Part shown: positions 24,214-33,692 of the stretch, piece by piece
How the letters are laid out: each line of letters opens with the position of its first letter
Position numbering within the stretch: position 1 is the first letter of the stretch
Assembly (NCBI GenBank): GCA_964553615.1
Contig: CAZKMA010000001.1
Location: forward strand, 1 to 64,000
DNA length: 64,000 nt
Direction: 5' to 3'
Source of the DNA: DATKUC01 sp964553615
GTDB lineage: Bacteria > Spirochaetota > Spirochaetia > DSM-27196 > DATKUC01
The notes under the pieces: model-generated
Databases searched by the model: none
What the model was told of the DNA's origin: nothing
The model's input: the letters and a program-made list of their open reading frames with translations, nothing else
Translations under genes and position numbers: made by a program

Positions 24214-25176
24214 ATGAGCCGGGTAGACGCCACCCTGTACCTTCAATATCTCACAAGCGTTCGCAACCTGACCCCTGCGACAGTGAAGGCGTATCGTGGC
24301 GACATCGGGGCATTTCTTCGCTGGCTCGAAACCGAGGGACTGACCGAAGACGCGGCGGATCTGGAAACGGTGCGTAGCTATATCGGTCATCTTTCCCGTC
24401 AGCACGCGGCCACATCTTCTATCAACCGTGTACTCTCGGCGTTGAAGGGGTACTTTCGGTTCAAGATCAGGCAGGGCGTTGCGGAGACTTCCCCGCTGGA
24501 TGGTGTCCGAGGATTGAAGAAATCCGGTTCGCTTCCGGAGTTCCTTTTTGAAGAGGAAATGGACCGGATTCTTTCGGTGGAAGGGAACGATTTCACGAGT
24601 CTTCGAGATCGCGCCATTTTTGAGGTGCTCTATTCGACAGGTTCCCGCGTCGGTGAGCTCGTTCAGATGAACGTCTCTGACATCGATATGAAACGGGGAC
24701 GCGTCATCGTTCACGGGAAAGGCCGAAAAGACCGGATGGTGTTTCTCGGCAGTCGAGCAATTGCCGCATTGCACGACTACCTCGCTATTCGGCGCGAACG
24801 GGTGCGAACTGCGAGCGCTGAACAGCTGCTCCCGGAAACCGCATTGTTTCTGAATCATCACTGTGGACGACTCTCGCAGCGCGGCGTCTCCGGAATAATC
24901 GAACGCCGGGTTCTCGAGACCGGACTGCTGAAGAACACGTCTCCTCATACGTTTCGGCATAGTTTTGCCACACACGTTCTCGATCACGGAGCAGATATTC
25001 GGGTTGTTCAGGAGCTTCTCGGACATGCGAGCCTCTCTACGACTCAAGTATACACGCACCTTGGCCTGGGCAGGCTCAAGGAGATTTACGCTCGGGCCCA
25101 TCCGCACGGAGGAACGCGGCCCCGGACTGCCGTGATTCCCGGATGCGCGGCAGAGACAAAAAAAAAGGAAAGGTAA
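24214..25176 (+). CDS. Tyrosine recombinase of the XerC/XerD type (second copy)
   Basis: 320 residues. An N-terminal core-binding domain (about 5-90) precedes a catalytic domain with STGSRVGELV (Arg), GKGRKDRMV (Lys), HTFRHSFATH (His-x-x-Arg) and LGHASLSTTQVYTH (His and Tyr). This is longer than the first copy because of a basic C-terminal tail ending in a run of A-coded Lys (KKKER). A topA-xer-hslV-hslU order is typical of xerC/codV in many bacteria, so this is more likely the XerC partner. It starts three bases after topA. Confidence 0.92.
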   Translation: MSRVDATLYLQYLTSVRNLTPATVKAYRGDIGAFLRWLETEGLTEDAADLETVRSYIGHLSRQHAATSSINRVLSALKGYFRFKIRQGVAETSPLDGVRGLKKSGSLPEFLFEEEMDRILSVEGNDFTSLRDRAIFEVLYSTGSRVGELVQMNVSDIDMKRGRVIVHGKGRKDRMVFLGSRAIAALHDYLAIRRERVRTASAEQLLPETALFLNHHCGRLSQRGVSGIIERRVLETGLLKNTSPHTFRHSFATHVLDHGADIRVVQELLGHASLSTTQVYTHLGLGRLKEIYARAHPHGGTRPRTAVIPGCAAETKKKER

Positions 25177-25185
25177 AGGTAAAGA

Positions 25186-25728
25186 ATGGCAAAGAGCGAT
25201 ATACACAGCACAACCGTGATTGCCGTGCACAGGGATGGGAAGATGGCCATGGCCGGTGACGGACAGGTTACCATGGGCAATACGGTCATGAAGGGCAATG
25301 CGCGGAAAGTGCGCCAAATGTACGATGGCAAGGTGCTTGTGGGCTTTGCAGGAGCTACAGCGGACGCGTTTACGCTCTTCGAACGTTTTGAGGAGAAGAT
25401 CAAGGAGTATTCGGGGGATCTCATGCGATCCGCCGTCGAGCTCGCGAAGGACTGGCGAACGGACAGGATGCTCAGAAGGCTGGAGGCGCTCTTGCTCGTG
25501 GCCGACCGACAGAAGACTTTTCTCCTCTCGGGTACGGGCGATGTCATAGAGCCGGAGAGCGGGGTTCTTGCGATCGGTTCCGGCGGTCCGTATGCTCACG
25601 CTGCGGCTCTTGCCTATCTTGACAGCTCAACGCTTTCAGCCAAGGAGATTGCCGAACGTTCGCTGAAGATAGCCGGGAGCATCTGTATCTATACCAATCA
25701 GGAAATCGTGGTGGAGGAACTTGCATGA
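25186..25728 (+). CDS. hslV: ATP-dependent protease subunit HslV
   Basis: 180-residue proteasome-like peptidase that forms a double hexamer capped by HslU. The nucleophile should be Thr9, the first of the T-T pair in IHSTTVIAV; the preceding eight residues would be a short propeptide, longer than the single Met of E. coli HslV. The family motif AMAGDGQVTMGNTVMKGNA follows at about 22-40. Strong upstream AAAGGTAAAG purine tract supports the start. Overlaps hslU by four bases (ATGA). Confidence 0.95.
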   Translation: MAKSDIHSTTVIAVHRDGKMAMAGDGQVTMGNTVMKGNARKVRQMYDGKVLVGFAGATADAFTLFERFEEKIKEYSGDLMRSAVELAKDWRTDRMLRRLEALLLVADRQKTFLLSGTGDVIEPESGVLAIGSGGPYAHAAALAYLDSSTLSAKEIAERSLKIAGSICIYTNQEIVVEELA

Positions 25729-27122
25729 AACTCGATCTGGAAACGCTGACACCACGTGAAATAGTCCAGGAACTCGACAAATTTATCATCGGCCAGGAAA
25801 AGGCAAAGAAGATTGTTGCGATTGCCCTGCGAAACAGGATTCGAAGACAGCGGCTTCCTGAGGATCTGCGCGACGAGGTTGCTCCGAAAAACATCATCAT
25901 GATCGGGCCGACCGGGGTTGGAAAGACTGAGATAGCCCGAAGGCTTTCGAAATTGACCGGCGCGCCGTTTATCAAAGTTGAAGCCACGAAATATACTGAG
26001 GTGGGGTATGTTGGCCGCGACGTGGAGGCTATGGTTCGCGACCTCATGTCCGTTTCGGTAAACATGGTAAAGGCCGAGCTTCGCGAAGGAATCAAGGAAC
26101 AGGCCGAACACCGAACCGAGGAAGTGCTCCTCGATCTGCTTCTGCCCGGCGTAGGTCAGTCCAACGATCAACGTTCAGATCTTGAAAGTACCGAAGACTC
26201 CTCGTCTCAAACGGGGTTCAGTGTGGCACCTCAGTCTGACACACACTCGGCAACCCGGGAGAAGTTCCGGCAGCGGCTGCGTGACGGGAAACTCGACGAA
26301 AAGGAAGTCGAAATCAATGTCACGAAGTCGATGTTTCCCGCAATCGAGATTTTTTCCGGTAGCAATTTCGAAGAGATGGATCTGAACCTCGGCAATATTT
26401 CGAATATGCTCGGTGGACGGAAGAAAAAGAAACGGACGACTGTGAAAAACGCGCGGGAGGTTATCCTCAACGAGGAGACCGATAAGTTGATCGATCAGGA
26501 CAAGGTCGCGGAGATGGCCAGGGAACGGGTCGAGCAGATGGGCATCATCTTCATTGACGAAATCGACAAGATCGCCTCGAAGGAGAACCGTGGCGGTGTC
26601 GATGTGAGCCGCGAGGGTGTCCAGCGGGACATACTGCCAATAGTCGAAGGCAGTCAGGTAAACACAAAGTTCGGTATGGTGGATACCTCACACATCCTTT
26701 TCATTGCCGCGGGTGCCTTCAGTATCAGCAAGCCCTCCGACCTGATTCCTGAGCTTCAGGGCAGATTCCCGCTCCGGGTCGAGCTCGAGCCGCTCGGTTC
26801 CGACGACTTCTATCGCATACTGACCCAGCCGAAGAATGCGTTGATAACCCAGTATACTGAGTTGTTGAAAACGGAAGAGGTCACACTCGATTTCAAGGAC
26901 GAGGCGGTCAGAGAGATCTCTAATATTGCAGAGGCTGTGAACTCGAAGACCGAGAATATTGGCGCCAGACGACTGCACACCATCATGGAGCTCGTGCTCG
27001 AGGATGTTTCTTTCAATGCAAGCGACCTCACCGGACAGACAATCCCGGTGACCGCAGAATACGTGCAGGAGCGGTTGCGGGATATCGTACAGGATCAGGA
27101 TCTTTCGCGTTACATTCTGTAG
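25725..27122 (+). CDS. hslU: HslUV unfoldase subunit HslU
   Basis: 465-residue AAA+ ATPase that unfolds and feeds substrates to HslV. Walker A GPTGVGKT is at 61-68, Walker B IIFIDEIDKIA near 275-285, and an inserted I-domain lies between (about 120-250). The C-terminal tail ends in DLSRYIL, the kind of hydrophobic end that docks into HslV. Start overlaps hslV by four bases. A weak hairpin (TTCGCC/GGCGAA, 27126-27144) follows the stop but has no T-tract, so read-through into flgB is possible. Confidence 0.96.
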   Translation: MKLDLETLTPREIVQELDKFIIGQEKAKKIVAIALRNRIRRQRLPEDLRDEVAPKNIIMIGPTGVGKTEIARRLSKLTGAPFIKVEATKYTEVGYVGRDVEAMVRDLMSVSVNMVKAELREGIKEQAEHRTEEVLLDLLLPGVGQSNDQRSDLESTEDSSSQTGFSVAPQSDTHSATREKFRQRLRDGKLDEKEVEINVTKSMFPAIEIFSGSNFEEMDLNLGNISNMLGGRKKKKRTTVKNAREVILNEETDKLIDQDKVAEMARERVEQMGIIFIDEIDKIASKENRGGVDVSREGVQRDILPIVEGSQVNTKFGMVDTSHILFIAAGAFSISKPSDLIPELQGRFPLRVELEPLGSDDFYRILTQPKNALITQYTELLKTEEVTLDFKDEAVREISNIAEAVNSKTENIGARRLHTIMELVLEDVSFNASDLTGQTIPVTAEYVQERLRDIVQDQDLSRYIL

Positions 27123-27212
27123 CGATTCGCCTGAAAGTGGCGAAGGGTTCAAACTGGGCTAAGGGTCGAGTCGATATTGACCGAATCTAGAAGATGAGGA
27201 GAACTGGAAGCG

Positions 27213-27632
27213 ATGTTTCTTGATAACACATTCGGAAAGACAGTCGACATACTCCAGAGAACTATGGACGTGTCGGTCCTTCGTCAGGACGTGATAGCGA
27301 ACAATATTGCAAACGCGAATACGCCCAACTTCAAGGCTTCTTACATCAATTTCGAGTCGTCCCTGAAAGCGGCACTGGATTCCGAGAACCACAAGAGCTC
27401 ATTCAAGGCGTGGCTCACGAATCCGCGCGATATCCCGTTCGGTCACACCACCGACTGGAGGTCTGTCATGCCGCGAAAGTACCTGGACTGGCAAACTACG
27501 AGCCAGAATAACGGAAACAATGTTGATCTTGAGCAACAGGCAATGCTGCAGTTGAATAATCAGCTTTCCTATACGCTCATGGCACAGTCAGTTCGCGACA
27601 TGTTCGCGAATGTCAACATAGTGTTGAAGTAG
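27213..27632 (+). CDS. flgB: Flagellar rod protein FlgB
   Basis: 139 residues, a proximal rod subunit at the base of the periplasmic flagellum. It has the rod/hook N-terminal signature NNIANANTPNFKAS near 29-42 and a C-terminal helix ending in RDMFANVNIVLK. Secreted by the flagellar export gate without a cleaved signal. The ribosome site GAGGAGAACTGGAAG precedes the ATG. First gene of the motility cluster, eight bases before flgC. Confidence 0.95.
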   Translation: MFLDNTFGKTVDILQRTMDVSVLRQDVIANNIANANTPNFKASYINFESSLKAALDSENHKSSFKAWLTNPRDIPFGHTTDWRSVMPRKYLDWQTTSQNNGNNVDLEQQAMLQLNNQLSYTLMAQSVRDMFANVNIVLK

Positions 27633-27639
27633 GTGATCG

Positions 27640-28095
27640 ATGGGCATGTACTCGACAATTAACATAGCGGCAAGCGGTCTTACCGTAGAACGTCTGCGAG
27701 AAGACGTCATTGCGAACAATATTGCGAACTCGACAACAACACGGACACCCGAGGGAGGGCCCTTTCGACGGAGTAGGGTCGTGGTTCGTCCGCGGGTGAA
27801 CGAGCCTTACTGGAGGAGCCAATTCCTCCCGACTGCTCTGGACAACGGTATCGGAGATGGCGTTCGGGTAGTTTCCGTCCAGAAGGATAACTCCCCCCCC
27901 AAGCTCGTGTGGGATCCGACGCATCCGGATGCCATCAAGACCGGGCCCAAGAAGGGGTACGTGGAGATGCCAAATGTAAATATCGTCAACGAAATGGTAG
28001 ATCTGATTTCTGCGTCGCGCTCCTATGAGGCAAACTCCGCAGTCATCAACAGCGCAAAACAAATGTTTCTCAAAGCACTTGAGATTGGGAGGTAA
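27640..28095 (+). CDS. flgC: Flagellar rod protein FlgC
   Basis: 151 residues, proximal rod. The N-terminal heptad region INIAASGLTVERLREDVIAN is followed by NNIANSTTTRTPEGGPFRR, the family signature. The C-terminal helix DLISASRSYEANSAVINSAK is typical. AGGTGATCG lies upstream of the ATG. It sits between flgB and fliE in the conserved bacterial order. Confidence 0.95.
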   Translation: MGMYSTINIAASGLTVERLREDVIANNIANSTTTRTPEGGPFRRSRVVVRPRVNEPYWRSQFLPTALDNGIGDGVRVVSVQKDNSPPKLVWDPTHPDAIKTGPKKGYVEMPNVNIVNEMVDLISASRSYEANSAVINSAKQMFLKALEIGR

Positions 28096-28098
28096 CAA

Positions 28099-28431
28099 GT
28101 GAGCTTCTTTTCACCCGAACAGGTGTCGGGACAGACGATAAATCTCTGGCGGACCGATCCGCGGCATGTGGCCGGGTCGGGAGACAGCGCGCAGAATGGC
28201 GCGGGAGCGCAACAGAATTTTGGACAGATGTTGATGGATGGCCTGAATCAGGTGAATGATCTGCAGCATCAGCAGTCCAAACTTACCATCCAGGCAATCA
28301 CCGATCCGAAAAGTGTAAACGCCCATGACGTGACTATTGCTCAGGCGAAGGCGAGTCTGGCGTTGAGTATAACGAAGAATGTTGTCGACAGGGTAATCCG
28401 GGCGTATCAGGACATAATTAATATTCGATAG
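28099..28431 (+). CDS. fliE: Flagellar hook-basal body protein FliE
   Basis: 110 residues, the MS-ring to rod adaptor. FliE features are GQMLMDGLNQVNDLQHQQSK in the first half and the C-terminal helix SLALSITKNVVDRVIRAYQDI, which ends in the typical Y-Q-D/E-I. The start is a GTG three bases after flgC, with GGGAGG upstream. Confidence 0.93.
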   Translation: MSFFSPEQVSGQTINLWRTDPRHVAGSGDSAQNGAGAQQNFGQMLMDGLNQVNDLQHQQSKLTIQAITDPKSVNAHDVTIAQAKASLALSITKNVVDRVIRAYQDIINIR

Positions 28432-28487
28432 AAAAGACTGGATAACCCGCGTTACATAGCATCACTGCGTTCAGCAAGGGAGGGGAC

Positions 28488-30194
28488 ATGAACGAGTGGT
28501 TGAGGAAAGTGTTTGACCAGCTCAAGCAGCTCTGGTCAAAATGGACGGCCGTCCAGAAAGCAATTCTATTTGGCGTCATTGCTGCAGCGGTGGCCGGAGT
28601 GGTATTGCTCGTATCTGTCACGGCGTCGCCGGGAATGGTGCCCTTGTTGGGGATGCCGATTACTGATCAGAACAACATGGATCAGATAACCGCGCGTCTC
28701 GAACGAGATAATGTGAACTACACAATATCGCCCGACAAGCGAATTCTCGTTCCAAACGAGGAGATTGCGCGTCGGGAGAGAGCGATCCTGGTTCGCGACA
28801 ATCTTATTCCGAAGGGCACCAGCCCGTGGGATATCTTCAATACGCCCCAGTGGACCATTACCGACTTCGAACGGAACGTCAATTTGAGGCGTGCCATTAC
28901 CAAGAGTCTCGAACAGCATATCGAGGCCTTGCAGGATGTTGATCGGGCAAGCGTTACGCTGGTCATGCCACAGAAACAGCTGTTCAGCCAGGACCAGAAC
29001 CCGGTAACCGCTTCGGTCATTATCGAACCGCATCCCGGATCAGACATCGAGTCGAACCGGAAGAAAATAGAAGGAATTCAGAAACTCATCCAGTTTGCCG
29101 TTGAAGGATTGAAACCGGAAAACATTACCATTGCCGACACGAATGGAGTTGTCTTGAATGACTTCTCCAACCTTCAGGGGGTCGATCGACTGGACATGAC
29201 CCAGAAGGAGTTGCGGATCAAGCGCGAGATTGAAACTCAGTACATGAGTGCAATATACCGCGCGCTTTCGCAGATGTACGGCAAGGATCGCGTGGAGATT
29301 CTGAATATCGATGTGCAGATGAACCTCGGAAAGCACACCGTTCAGACGCAGGAGTACTTTCCCATTACGACAGTTCCCGATAATCCGGCAACGCCGTACA
29401 ACGAGCGCCAGTTCGTCCTGAGTATCCCCCGTTCTACAGAAAACTTCCAGGAGAACTTTCGCGGCTCCGGGTTCAATCCCGAGGGGCCTCCCGGGCAGGA
29501 GGGACAGACGCCTCCGGGTTACAAAGACCTCCAGAGCACTGCCGGGAATTACAGCCGTACCGATCAGAAGATCAACAATGAGGTGAACAGCCGGAAGGTC
29601 TACGAGGAGATTACCCCGCAGGTCCAACGGATCACGGTAGCGGTCGCGCTGGACGGTGTCTGGAAGAAAAAGTATAATGACAAAGGTCAGCTGATGGTCA
29701 ATCCTGACGGAAGCATTGAACGGAACTACGTTCCGATTCCGGCACCGGAGCTCGCAAAGGCCACCACATTGGTGGAGAATGCGGTCGGGTACGATCCATC
29801 CCGCGGAGACTCGGTTACCGTTCAGAACATCCAGTTCGATCGGAATTCGCAGTTCCAGAAGGAAGACGACCAATACCGACGGGCGCGCCAGCTTCAGATG
29901 ATCATCCTCTACGCCCTTGTCGGTCTGGCTGTGCTCCTCATTTCGTTTATCGCATTCCGCCTCATTTCCCGTGAGATCGAACGTCGCCGTCGGCTGCGCG
30001 AAGAAGAACTCGCCCGTCAGCATGCAGCCATGCGGGAAGCCGCGTTGCGCAGTGCGGAAGAAGAGGGAACCGACGTGGAGATGTCGGTTGAAGAGCGCGC
30101 TCGACTCGAATTGCAGGAGAACGCCATGAATATGGCCAGGGAACATCCGGAAGACGTTGCCCAACTGATTCGGACCTGGCTGATGGAGGAGTAG
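28488..30194 (+). CDS. fliF: Flagellar MS-ring protein FliF
   Basis: 568 residues. It forms the membrane ring that nucleates flagellar assembly. Two membrane helices bracket a large periplasmic region: about 25-44 (AILFGVIAAAVAGVVLLVSV) and about 471-493 (LYALVGLAVLLISFIAF). The periplasmic part has the YscJ/FliF ring-building motifs, for example ALEQHIEAL-like KSLEQHIEALQDVDRASVTL near 140-160. The C-terminal cytoplasmic tail (about 495-568) is charged and should bind FliG. The ribosome site is GGGAGGGG. Confidence 0.96.
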   Translation: MNEWLRKVFDQLKQLWSKWTAVQKAILFGVIAAAVAGVVLLVSVTASPGMVPLLGMPITDQNNMDQITARLERDNVNYTISPDKRILVPNEEIARRERAILVRDNLIPKGTSPWDIFNTPQWTITDFERNVNLRRAITKSLEQHIEALQDVDRASVTLVMPQKQLFSQDQNPVTASVIIEPHPGSDIESNRKKIEGIQKLIQFAVEGLKPENITIADTNGVVLNDFSNLQGVDRLDMTQKELRIKREIETQYMSAIYRALSQMYGKDRVEILNIDVQMNLGKHTVQTQEYFPITTVPDNPATPYNERQFVLSIPRSTENFQENFRGSGFNPEGPPGQEGQTPPGYKDLQSTAGNYSRTDQKINNEVNSRKVYEEITPQVQRITVAVALDGVWKKKYNDKGQLMVNPDGSIERNYVPIPAPELAKATTLVENAVGYDPSRGDSVTVQNIQFDRNSQFQKEDDQYRRARQLQMIILYALVGLAVLLISFIAFRLISREIERRRRLREEELARQHAAMREAALRSAEEEGTDVEMSVEERARLELQENAMNMAREHPEDVAQLIRTWLMEE

Positions 30195-30195
30195 C

Positions 30196-31272
30196 ATGGC
30201 AAAATCACCACGGGGAGGGAGCGTGGCAGGGTCCACATCCTCTCCTGCCGCCAAGAAAGGATCTTCTCATCGCAAGGATATGACCGGTCGCCAGAAGGCG
30301 GCCGTCTTCCTGGTCACGCTCGGATCGGAAGTCTCATCGGAGATCTTCAAACACCTCCGTGAAGACGAGATTGAAGCGCTGACCTTTGAGATTGCCCGGC
30401 TGGAGACTGTGGACTCCGAAGACCGGGATCGTGTGCTCCAGGAATTCCAGGAGCTCATGATGGCGCAGGATTTCATAACTACCGGCGGCATCGAATACGC
30501 GCGTGAGCTCCTCGAAAAGTCCCTCGGCTCGCAGAAGGCGGTGGATATCATTAACCGCCTGACCTCGAGCCTCCAGGTTCGTCCATTCGATTTTATTCGC
30601 AGGACGGATCCGACACATCTCCTGAACTTTATTCAGCAGGAACATCCGCAGACAATTGCGCTGATTCTTGCCTATCTCGAACCGAACAAGGCGTCGGTCA
30701 TTCTGTCGAGTCTTCCCCATGACATCCAGTCGGATGTGGCAAAGCGTATTGCGACGATGGATCGTACCTCTCCGGAGGTGTTGCGCGAGGTTGAACGGGT
30801 GCTCGAGAAGAAGCTTTCGACACTTTCCAGCGAAGACTACACCGCTGCCGGTGGAGTTGAAAGCATCGTCGAAATATTGAACCTCGTGGACCGGTCGACT
30901 GAAAAGACTATCATTGAAAGTCTTGAAGAAGAGGATCCGGAACTCGCCGAAGACATCAAGAAGCGCATGTTCGTGTTCGAAGATATTGTCATGCTGGATG
31001 ACCGGGCAATCCAGAAGGTTCTGCGTGAGGTCGATACCAGCGAACTGGCCAAGGCACTGAAGAGCGTAGATACCGAGGTTCAGGACAAGATATTCAGAAA
31101 CATGTCGAAGCGGGCCGCCACTCTTCTGAAAGAAGACATGGAGTATATGGGACCAATCCGGATGAAGGATGTCGAAGAAGCGCAACAGAAGATTGTTTCA
31201 ATTATTCGCAAGCTCGAAGAGCAGGGAGAGATCGTGGTTGCGCGCGCAGGCGAAGACGAGCTTGTCGTGTAG
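30196..31272 (+). CDS. fliG: Flagellar motor switch protein FliG
   Basis: 358 residues. It couples the stator force to rotation. The N-terminal FliF-binding region starts at TGRQKAAVFLVTLGSEVS (about 29-46). The middle armadillo repeat holds the EHPQTIALILAYL motif near 149-161. The C-terminal torque helix includes MFVFEDIVMLDDRAIQKVLREVD (about 262-284) with the conserved alternating charges. A Ser/Gly/Lys-rich extension precedes the usual start. It begins one base after fliF ends. Confidence 0.96.
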   Translation: MAKSPRGGSVAGSTSSPAAKKGSSHRKDMTGRQKAAVFLVTLGSEVSSEIFKHLREDEIEALTFEIARLETVDSEDRDRVLQEFQELMMAQDFITTGGIEYARELLEKSLGSQKAVDIINRLTSSLQVRPFDFIRRTDPTHLLNFIQQEHPQTIALILAYLEPNKASVILSSLPHDIQSDVAKRIATMDRTSPEVLREVERVLEKKLSTLSSEDYTAAGGVESIVEILNLVDRSTEKTIIESLEEEDPELAEDIKKRMFVFEDIVMLDDRAIQKVLREVDTSELAKALKSVDTEVQDKIFRNMSKRAATLLKEDMEYMGPIRMKDVEEAQQKIVSIIRKLEEQGEIVVARAGEDELVV

Positions 31273-31302
31273 GGCGGGTTCCCGAAATGACGAGGAGCAT
31301 CC

Positions 31303-32223
31303 ATGGCTAAGAATGTCTTTCGATCCGGTGAAGTCACCGTAATTGACGGAAAAGTGAACATCGCTCCACCGTCGCAACGGGCGGTAGAGCCGGTTGAGCC
31401 GGAGCCCATTCACGAAATAGAAGAGTACTCCGGTCCCACGGCAGATGATCTTCGTCAGGAGGCTGAACTTTTCCGTCAGGACTGGGATCGGCAGAAGGAA
31501 GAGATGATCCGCATTGCGCGTGAGGAGGCCGACCGGATCGTTAAGGCAGCCGAAGAGACCGCCTTCGAGGAAGTGAAGCGCAAGAACGATCAGGCGCAGG
31601 CTATTCGTGAATCTGCCGAGACCGAAGCGCAGCAGATCGCGGCCGAGGCAAAGACGAACGCCGAAGAGGTTGTTCGGGAGGCGGAGACTCACGCGGCCGA
31701 GGTCCGGGACCAGGCATATCAGGAAGGTGTTCAACGCGGACGCGATGAAGGTTTCGCCCAGGGGAAGTCGGAGGTTGACCGACTCATCGACCGCGTCCAC
31801 GCGGTGTTGAATAAGACCATCGAACGCCGCAACGAAATCCTCGAAGAGTCGGAAGCGCAGGTCGTCCAGCTCGTTCTGACCATCGTAAAGAAGGTCGTGA
31901 AGATTCTCTCCGAGAATCAGCGACAGGTTGTCATGCACAACATTGTTCAGGCACTTCAGAAGCTGAAACACAAAGGCGATATTACGATCCGGGTGAATAC
32001 CGAGGATCTCGAGCTGACGAGTGATCATGCAAAGGATCTGACACGGAAGATGGAGAATGTCGGTTACGTCACCGTGCTCGAAGATTCGTCTATAGAACCG
32101 GGCGGTTGCATAATTGAGACAGATTTCGGCGAGATCGATGCCCGAATTGGCTCGCAGCTGCGTGAAATAGAAGAGCGGATCCTGGAGATGGTTCCTATCA
32201 AGGAACGAGAGAAACGCCAGTGA
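31303..32223 (+). CDS. fliH: Flagellar export ATPase regulator FliH
   Basis: 306 residues. FliH is the stator that links the FliI ATPase to the C-ring and export gate. The central part is a long Glu/Ala/Arg coiled coil (about 45-145), including the glycine/alanine-repeating stretch EGVQRGRDEGFAQGKSEVD. The C-terminal domain (about 175-295) resembles the V-type ATPase E subunit, with VVQLVLTIVKKVVKILSENQ. The stop overlaps the GTG of fliI by four bases. Confidence 0.92.
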   Translation: MAKNVFRSGEVTVIDGKVNIAPPSQRAVEPVEPEPIHEIEEYSGPTADDLRQEAELFRQDWDRQKEEMIRIAREEADRIVKAAEETAFEEVKRKNDQAQAIRESAETEAQQIAAEAKTNAEEVVREAETHAAEVRDQAYQEGVQRGRDEGFAQGKSEVDRLIDRVHAVLNKTIERRNEILEESEAQVVQLVLTIVKKVVKILSENQRQVVMHNIVQALQKLKHKGDITIRVNTEDLELTSDHAKDLTRKMENVGYVTVLEDSSIEPGGCIIETDFGEIDARIGSQLREIEERILEMVPIKEREKRQ

Positions 32224-33692
32224 TCAAAGCACCGTCGGCACGATTGCAGGGGGACGCCAGCGTGTTCGAAAAATACACACAGGTAGTCGAGAAGCTCGAA
32301 CCGATAAAATACACCGGTCATATTCAACGGGTTCAGGGCCTGCTCATAGAGAGTCGGGGTCCGCAGGCGATTGTCGGTGAGCTCTGCCAGGTGCAAATAC
32401 CTTCATCTCATCGTACCGTCTGGGCGGAAGTCGTCGGGCTCCACGACCGGACGGTTCAGCTCATGCCATTTTCTGAGACTCAAGGCCTGGAAGTGGGGTC
32501 TACCGTAATTGGCACCGGAGATACGCTCTCGGTTCCCGTGTCCGATAAACTGCTCGGCAGAGTCCTGAACTGTCTCGGTAAGCCCATAGACGGCGGACCG
32601 GATATTCCGGTCGAAGATGTCTATCCTGCAATTAACTCCCCGCCTGATGTTATGCGGCGGTCTGCAATTACGGAGCAGATTGTTACCGGGGTACGGGCGA
32701 TCGATGGAATGATCGCCATCGGTAAAGGGCAGCGGCTCGGTATTTTTGCCGGAAGCGGTGTTGGAAAGTCAACTTTGCTCGGAATGGTTGCACGGAATAC
32801 ATCCGCGAATGTGAACGTCATTGCGCTAATCGGTGAGCGTGGTCGTGAGGTTCGGGAGTTCATTGAACACGATCTTGGCCCCGAAGGGCTCGCGCGATCG
32901 GTCATTGTTGTTTCCACCTCCGACACCCCGCCCCTTGCGCGACTTCGCGGTGCCTATGTTGCAACTGCCATCGCCGAGTACTTCCGGGACCAGGGGAACG
33001 ACGTCATGCTCCTGTTCGATTCGGTAACCCGATTCGCACGTGCTCAACGCGAGATTGGACTTGCTATCGGGGAGCCGCCGGCAACCCGAGGATTTCCGCC
33101 GAGCGTGTTCGAGATATTGCCGAAGTTGCTTGAACGGTGCGGTACCTCCGATCGAGGCACTATAACGGGTTTCTATACCATCCTTGTCGAAGGGGATGAT
33201 ATGGACGAACCGATAGCAGACACCGTCCGCGGCATACTTGACGGACATCTGGTGTTGAGCCGCAAGTTGGCGACCCGTTACCACTATCCGGCCATCGACG
33301 TAATGGCATCGATTTCCCGTCTGGCTACGCGCGTGACGAGCCCTGAGGTCCAGGAGGCCGCGGGTTATCTGCGACGCATGCTGTCGGTCTACGCCGATGC
33401 AGAAGATCTCATTAATGTGGGAGCGTACGTTCAGGGAAGCAATCCGGAAATTGACGAGGCATTGCAGAAAGTCCCAGTCATCAATCAGTTCCTTCGACAG
33501 GGAATAGCTGAACGTACTGAACTTGACCAGACTCACGCGGCCTTGAGATTGCTTGCAGGTGCCGATCCGGAATTGGTGATGGGTGAACGGAATCGACCGT
33601 TAGCCGATTATTCCGACGAGGATATTGTTGAGGATGCTGTTGAGGATTCTGTTGAAGATGCTGATGGTCCGCCGGATGAAGGAATAGAATGA
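32220..33692 (+). CDS. fliI: Flagellum-specific ATPase FliI
   Basis: 490 residues from the GTG at 32220 (a second GTG at 32262, behind a run of G, is an alternative start). It energises export of flagellar proteins. Walker A reads GIFAGSGVGKST at 174-185; Walker B MLLFDSVTRFA and the catalytic Glu in LIGERGREV are present, with the F1-beta-like fold. The end is unusual: an acidic tail of about 30 residues follows the normal C-terminus and is coded partly by three 12-base repeats (33624-33659; I-V-E-D, A-V-E-D, S-V-E-D). Overlaps fliJ by four bases. Confidence 0.95.
   Translation: MIKAPSARLQGDASVFEKYTQVVEKLEPIKYTGHIQRVQGLLIESRGPQAIVGELCQVQIPSSHRTVWAEVVGLHDRTVQLMPFSETQGLEVGSTVIGTGDTLSVPVSDKLLGRVLNCLGKPIDGGPDIPVEDVYPAINSPPDVMRRSAITEQIVTGVRAIDGMIAIGKGQRLGIFAGSGVGKSTLLGMVARNTSANVNVIALIGERGREVREFIEHDLGPEGLARSVIVVSTSDTPPLARLRGAYVATAIAEYFRDQGNDVMLLFDSVTRFARAQREIGLAIGEPPATRGFPPSVFEILPKLLERCGTSDRGTITGFYTILVEGDDMDEPIADTVRGILDGHLVLSRKLATRYHYPAIDVMASISRLATRVTSPEVQEAAGYLRRMLSVYADAEDLINVGAYVQGSNPEIDEALQKVPVINQFLRQGIAERTELDQTHAALRLLAGADPELVMGERNRPLADYSDEDIVEDAVEDSVEDADGPPDEGIE

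Noticed and set aside
27123..27212. Possible promoter (TTCAAA with weak -10, or a sigma-28-like TAAG-N15-GACCGAATC) in front of flgB
   Set aside because: Neither element has more than a partial match in the -10 half, and the hairpin at 27126-27144 lacks a T-tract, so read-through from hslU is equally likely.
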